A stretch of 8,082 bases of DNA from positions 1 through 8,082 of the forward strand of contig DASZKW010000100.1 of assembly GCA_035552775.1 (NCBI GenBank), in the 5' to 3' direction. Positions 6,048 to 8,082 of this stretch are shown piece after piece. This DNA comes from DASZKW01 sp035552775 (GTDB lineage Bacteria > Actinomycetota > Acidimicrobiia > Acidimicrobiales > Palsa-688). Numbering within the stretch: position 1 is the stretch's first letter; every line of letters starts with the position of its first letter. The notes under the pieces were generated by a model. That model made no database searches, was not told where the DNA came from, and saw only the letters and a list, made by a program, of their open reading frames with translations. The translations under genes and the position numbers were made by a program.

Positions 6048-6053
6048 CCCCCT
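6048..6053 (-). promoter_or_regulatory. Ribosome binding site deciding the LAFTG gene start
   Basis: AGGGGG on the reverse strand ends 6 nt before the ATG at 6041. The alternative GTG at 6056 would place this motif inside the coding region and has no comparable motif of its own. Confidence 0.65.
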
Positions 6054-6071
6054 CACTGGCGCCCACCGATC

Positions 6072-6117
6072 GTAAGATTAGCACGGGCCGCCGGTGCTAT
6101 AGGGCAAGATTAGCACG
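6072..6117 (-). promoter_or_regulatory. Promoter region with twin CGTGCTAATCTT motifs
   Basis: Reading leftward, CGTGCTAATCTT occurs twice (6117-6106 and 6085-6074), 32 bp apart, close to three helical turns. A reversed core (GTGCTA at 6094-6099 on the forward strand) pairs with TAGCAC at 6079-6084 around a 9-nt loop. Each copy contains TAATCT, which fits an actinobacterial -10 (TANNNT). The proximal one lies about 33 nt upstream of the LAFTG gene ATG. It may be a promoter with duplicated elements, or operator half-sites for an unknown regulator. No good -35 is seen. Confidence 0.55.
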
Positions 6118-6148
6118 CTCGGCGTTCGTGGGTGGCCCGGGTACATTT

Positions 6149-6178
6149 GGTCCGGAGAGGTGGGCGGCGATCCGGTCC
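6149..6178 (-). terminator. Possible terminator hairpin after the DUF4012 gene
   Basis: GGTCCGGA (6149-6156) and TCCGGTCC (6171-6178) form an 8-bp stem with one mismatch around a 14-nt loop. It starts about 10 nt beyond the DUF4012 stop on the reverse strand. No T-run follows. If real, it would separate DUF4012 transcription from the LAFTG gene, which has its own promoter-like region. Confidence 0.3.
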
Positions 6179-6187
6179 GCAGCCCCA

Positions 6188-8071
6188 TCAGCGGCCGGTC
6201 CGGAAGCTGAAAGCGTGTCGCTGGCGGGCGTCGGTCCCCGGGATCCAGTTGGCCGCACCGTTCGGTGACCACCCCCCCGCCCCTGACACCTCGACCCGGT
6301 CCTTGTCGGCGAGCACGAGCGGCTGCTGGTCCAGGACCAAGCGGTACTCCCGGCCGGGCTGGGTCCGGCCCTGCAATTCGAACGTGAGCGTGACCGTCGC
6401 CCCTGCGGGAACGGCCACGTAGGCGCTGTACGCGTGAACCCCGAGCTCGGGCGTTGCGACCATGGGCAGCGGCGAGGCGCCCTGCCGGGCCCCGGTCAGG
6501 CGGAGGGCGCTGTAGAGCGAGAACCAGGCCATGTTGGTGCCCGGCGCCAGCCCGCTCCCCGGGAAGCTGCCTATTACGTCGCGGGAAAGACCGCTGCTGG
6601 GTGCCTCGTTGTGCAGCGCGACGCTCACGGTGGTGTCGACCTGACCGCTTGCCGGGTCGTAGGCGACATGGTCGGTGACGGAGCGTTGCAGGTAGGCGTC
6701 GATCTTGTTGTTGGCGGCGTTCTGGGTGGTCACCGCCAGCAGGTCGCCCCCCCGGGCGGAAGGGAAGGCGCCGGCGAGCCCCACCCGCCGGAGCATGGGT
6801 TGGTCCGCCGGGTGCAGGCTCCACAGCAGCAGGCGGCCCTGGCGGACGTCGGGATCGAGGGCCTCGGCCAGCGCCTGGGGCGCGGGTAGCGTCCCCGAGG
6901 TCAGCTTTGCGAACGCCTGGCGCAAGGCGTCCTGCAGGTAGTCGTGGCGTGCGCCCTGCTGCCCCCCGGCGGGGAAGGAGGCGTACTGGCCCTTCAGGAG
7001 GACGTCGGCGGCGTTGGCCGCGGTGAGCTCACCGAGTCCGGGGACCTCGAGGGGCCCGGTGAAGTCGAGGAGGGAGGCCAGCGCCTGGGGATCGAGCGCC
7101 AGCATCCCGTCGATGTGGTCCCCGCCGGACTGCGGGTACATCTGGGCGACCACCTGGGTAACCGTGGGCATGTCAGGCGAGAAGGTCAGGTTCTGGAAGT
7201 AGTCGGCGGGACGGAACCCGCCGTAGCGGGCCAGGTAGTCGGCCTGTCCGGTGATGTGGCGACTGCCGGTGGGCACCTCGTTGAGCTGGCCGACGGCGCC
7301 GGCGCGGGAAAGGGTGATGCGCCCCTGGTCGGCGGTCAGCTCGCCGTAGGCGCCGATGAACCCGCCCAGGCCCCGGCTCTCCGCTGGGGTCATGAAGGCG
7401 ACAAAGTAGTGACGGGCGCCGTGGCCACCCAGCAGGGACGGGACGGCGTCGAGCACCTGGGCGGCCAGGTCGGCGCCGGCATGCGCCTTGGTGACCTCGG
7501 CGTCGAGGACGCCCAGGCGGGACTGGACGGGCGAGACCAACCACGCCGACTTCAGCGCCCCCAGCTGGCGCTCGGCGGTGGCCAGGTGGCCGTCGACGGT
7601 GCCGAGGGAACCGCGGAGGGCGCCGACCTTGGCCAGGTCGATCCGGCCGTGCTGGTAGGTGATCTGGCCGAGGTGGATGCCGGCGGCCTCGTGCTCGGCC
7701 ACCGAGGTGACGTCGCCGGCCACCGCCGTGGCCCGGGCCAGGGCCTGGCGCTGCTGGGCGACCACCGGGATGAGGCGCCCACCCGCCGTCCACCACGCAC
7801 CGGTGCGCGATGCCGCCGAGGTGAAGTCGGCGTTGGCCGTGTGAAGCTGGGCGGTGATGAGGCGCTGGGCGGCCGCCGAGCTCGCTCGCCCGCTGCTGGT
7901 CGAGCCGAGTGCGCCCTCGGCGGCCACTATGCCCTGGCTGACCCGGGCGTGGGCCATGAGGGCGGCGACGGCGACGGGAACGGCGACGACCACAGCCACC
8001 ACGGCGGCGCCGAGCGTCGCCCACCCCAGCCAGCGGCGGGGCCGGCGGGGGAGCTGGCGGTAGCCCGACAC
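6188..8071 (-). CDS. DUF4012 domain-containing membrane-anchored protein
   Basis: A 627-residue protein with a short basic N-terminus (YRQLPRRPRRW) and one long hydrophobic segment (about 15-40), probably a signal anchor with the rest outside the membrane. An Ala-rich, probably helical region follows (about 45-210), then the DUF4012 core: RHYFVAFMTPAESRGLGGFIGAYGELTADQGRITL (about 220-254), NLTFSPDMPTVTQVVAQMYPQSGG (about 294-317), DGMLALDPQALASLLDFTGPL (about 321-341), and NNKIDAYLQRSV (about 454-465). The tail is beta-rich (WFSLYSALRL; VPAGATVTLTFELQG). I recognise the family from these motifs; its biochemical function is unknown, and members often lie in actinobacterial exopolysaccharide clusters (established association). 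The GTG at 8071 is the first start visible, but the frame stays open to the right edge and no ribosome binding site shows in the last 11 bases, so the true start could lie outside. It is followed on the same strand by the LAFTG gene after 146 bp. Confidence 0.9.
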   Translation of the reverse strand: MSGYRQLPRRPRRWLGWATLGAAVVAVVVAVPVAVAALMAHARVSQGIVAAEGALGSTSSGRASSAAAQRLITAQLHTANADFTSAASRTGAWWTAGGRLIPVVAQQRQALARATAVAGDVTSVAEHEAAGIHLGQITYQHGRIDLAKVGALRGSLGTVDGHLATAERQLGALKSAWLVSPVQSRLGVLDAEVTKAHAGADLAAQVLDAVPSLLGGHGARHYFVAFMTPAESRGLGGFIGAYGELTADQGRITLSRAGAVGQLNEVPTGSRHITGQADYLARYGGFRPADYFQNLTFSPDMPTVTQVVAQMYPQSGGDHIDGMLALDPQALASLLDFTGPLEVPGLGELTAANAADVLLKGQYASFPAGGQQGARHDYLQDALRQAFAKLTSGTLPAPQALAEALDPDVRQGRLLLWSLHPADQPMLRRVGLAGAFPSARGGDLLAVTTQNAANNKIDAYLQRSVTDHVAYDPASGQVDTTVSVALHNEAPSSGLSRDVIGSFPGSGLAPGTNMAWFSLYSALRLTGARQGASPLPMVATPELGVHAYSAYVAVPAGATVTLTFELQGRTQPGREYRLVLDQQPLVLADKDRVEVSGAGGWSPNGAANWIPGTDARQRHAFSFRTGR

Positions 8072-8082
8072 CAGGCATGGGG

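Noticed and set aside
6078..6824. Reverse 248-codon frame over the DUF4012 3' end and the promoter region
   Set aside because: Frame-shifted shadow of the DUF4012 gene; low complexity and no independent start signal.

Overview
The window is very GC-rich, with GC-biased third positions, GTG starts beside ATG starts, and a LAFTG-type sortase sorting signal. Together these point to a high-GC Gram-positive bacterium (Actinomycetota). The lineage cannot be fixed from the sequence alone; an uncultured or environmental actinobacterium is a guess. The content looks like part of a cell-surface or extracellular polysaccharide locus. No rRNA, tRNA, CRISPR array or transposase was seen.

Layout. A 5'-truncated NAD-dependent sugar-nucleotide epimerase runs forward to 944. 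A hairpin-rich, non-coding stretch of about 257 bp follows. It holds a GC hairpin, a long near-perfect palindrome (981-1036) and a 13-bp tandem array (1097-1215). The array runs into the stop codon of a reverse-strand GT4 glycosyltransferase (1202-2491), whose coding region contains an in-frame 21-bp minisatellite. A compact divergent promoter region separates that gene from a forward AsnB-type glutamine amidotransferase/asparagine synthetase (2536-4500). Tail to tail with asnB, and overlapping it by 93 bp, is a reverse-strand polytopic membrane protein of unknown family (4408-5532). Upstream of it on the same strand are a small secreted protein with a LAFTG sorting signal (5622-6041) and a DUF4012 family membrane-anchored extracytoplasmic protein (6188-8071, start possibly outside the window).

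How they may work together (inference). The epimerase could supply an activated sugar, the glycosyltransferase could transfer it, and the AsnB-like enzyme could amidate an acidic sugar or simply make asparagine. The DUF4012 protein, the LAFTG protein and the polytopic membrane protein would act at or beyond the membrane. No polymerase, flippase or chain-length regulator is visible.

The most unusual aspect is the amount of short-period repeat structure: a 13-bp intergenic array, 21-bp in-frame repeats in two different genes, an 18-codon duplication in a third, an 11-bp duplication across a stop codon, and spaced direct repeats in a promoter. I see no convincing wholly new system. The best leads are the palindrome plus array block and the LAFTG/DUF4012 pair with its repeated promoter motif.
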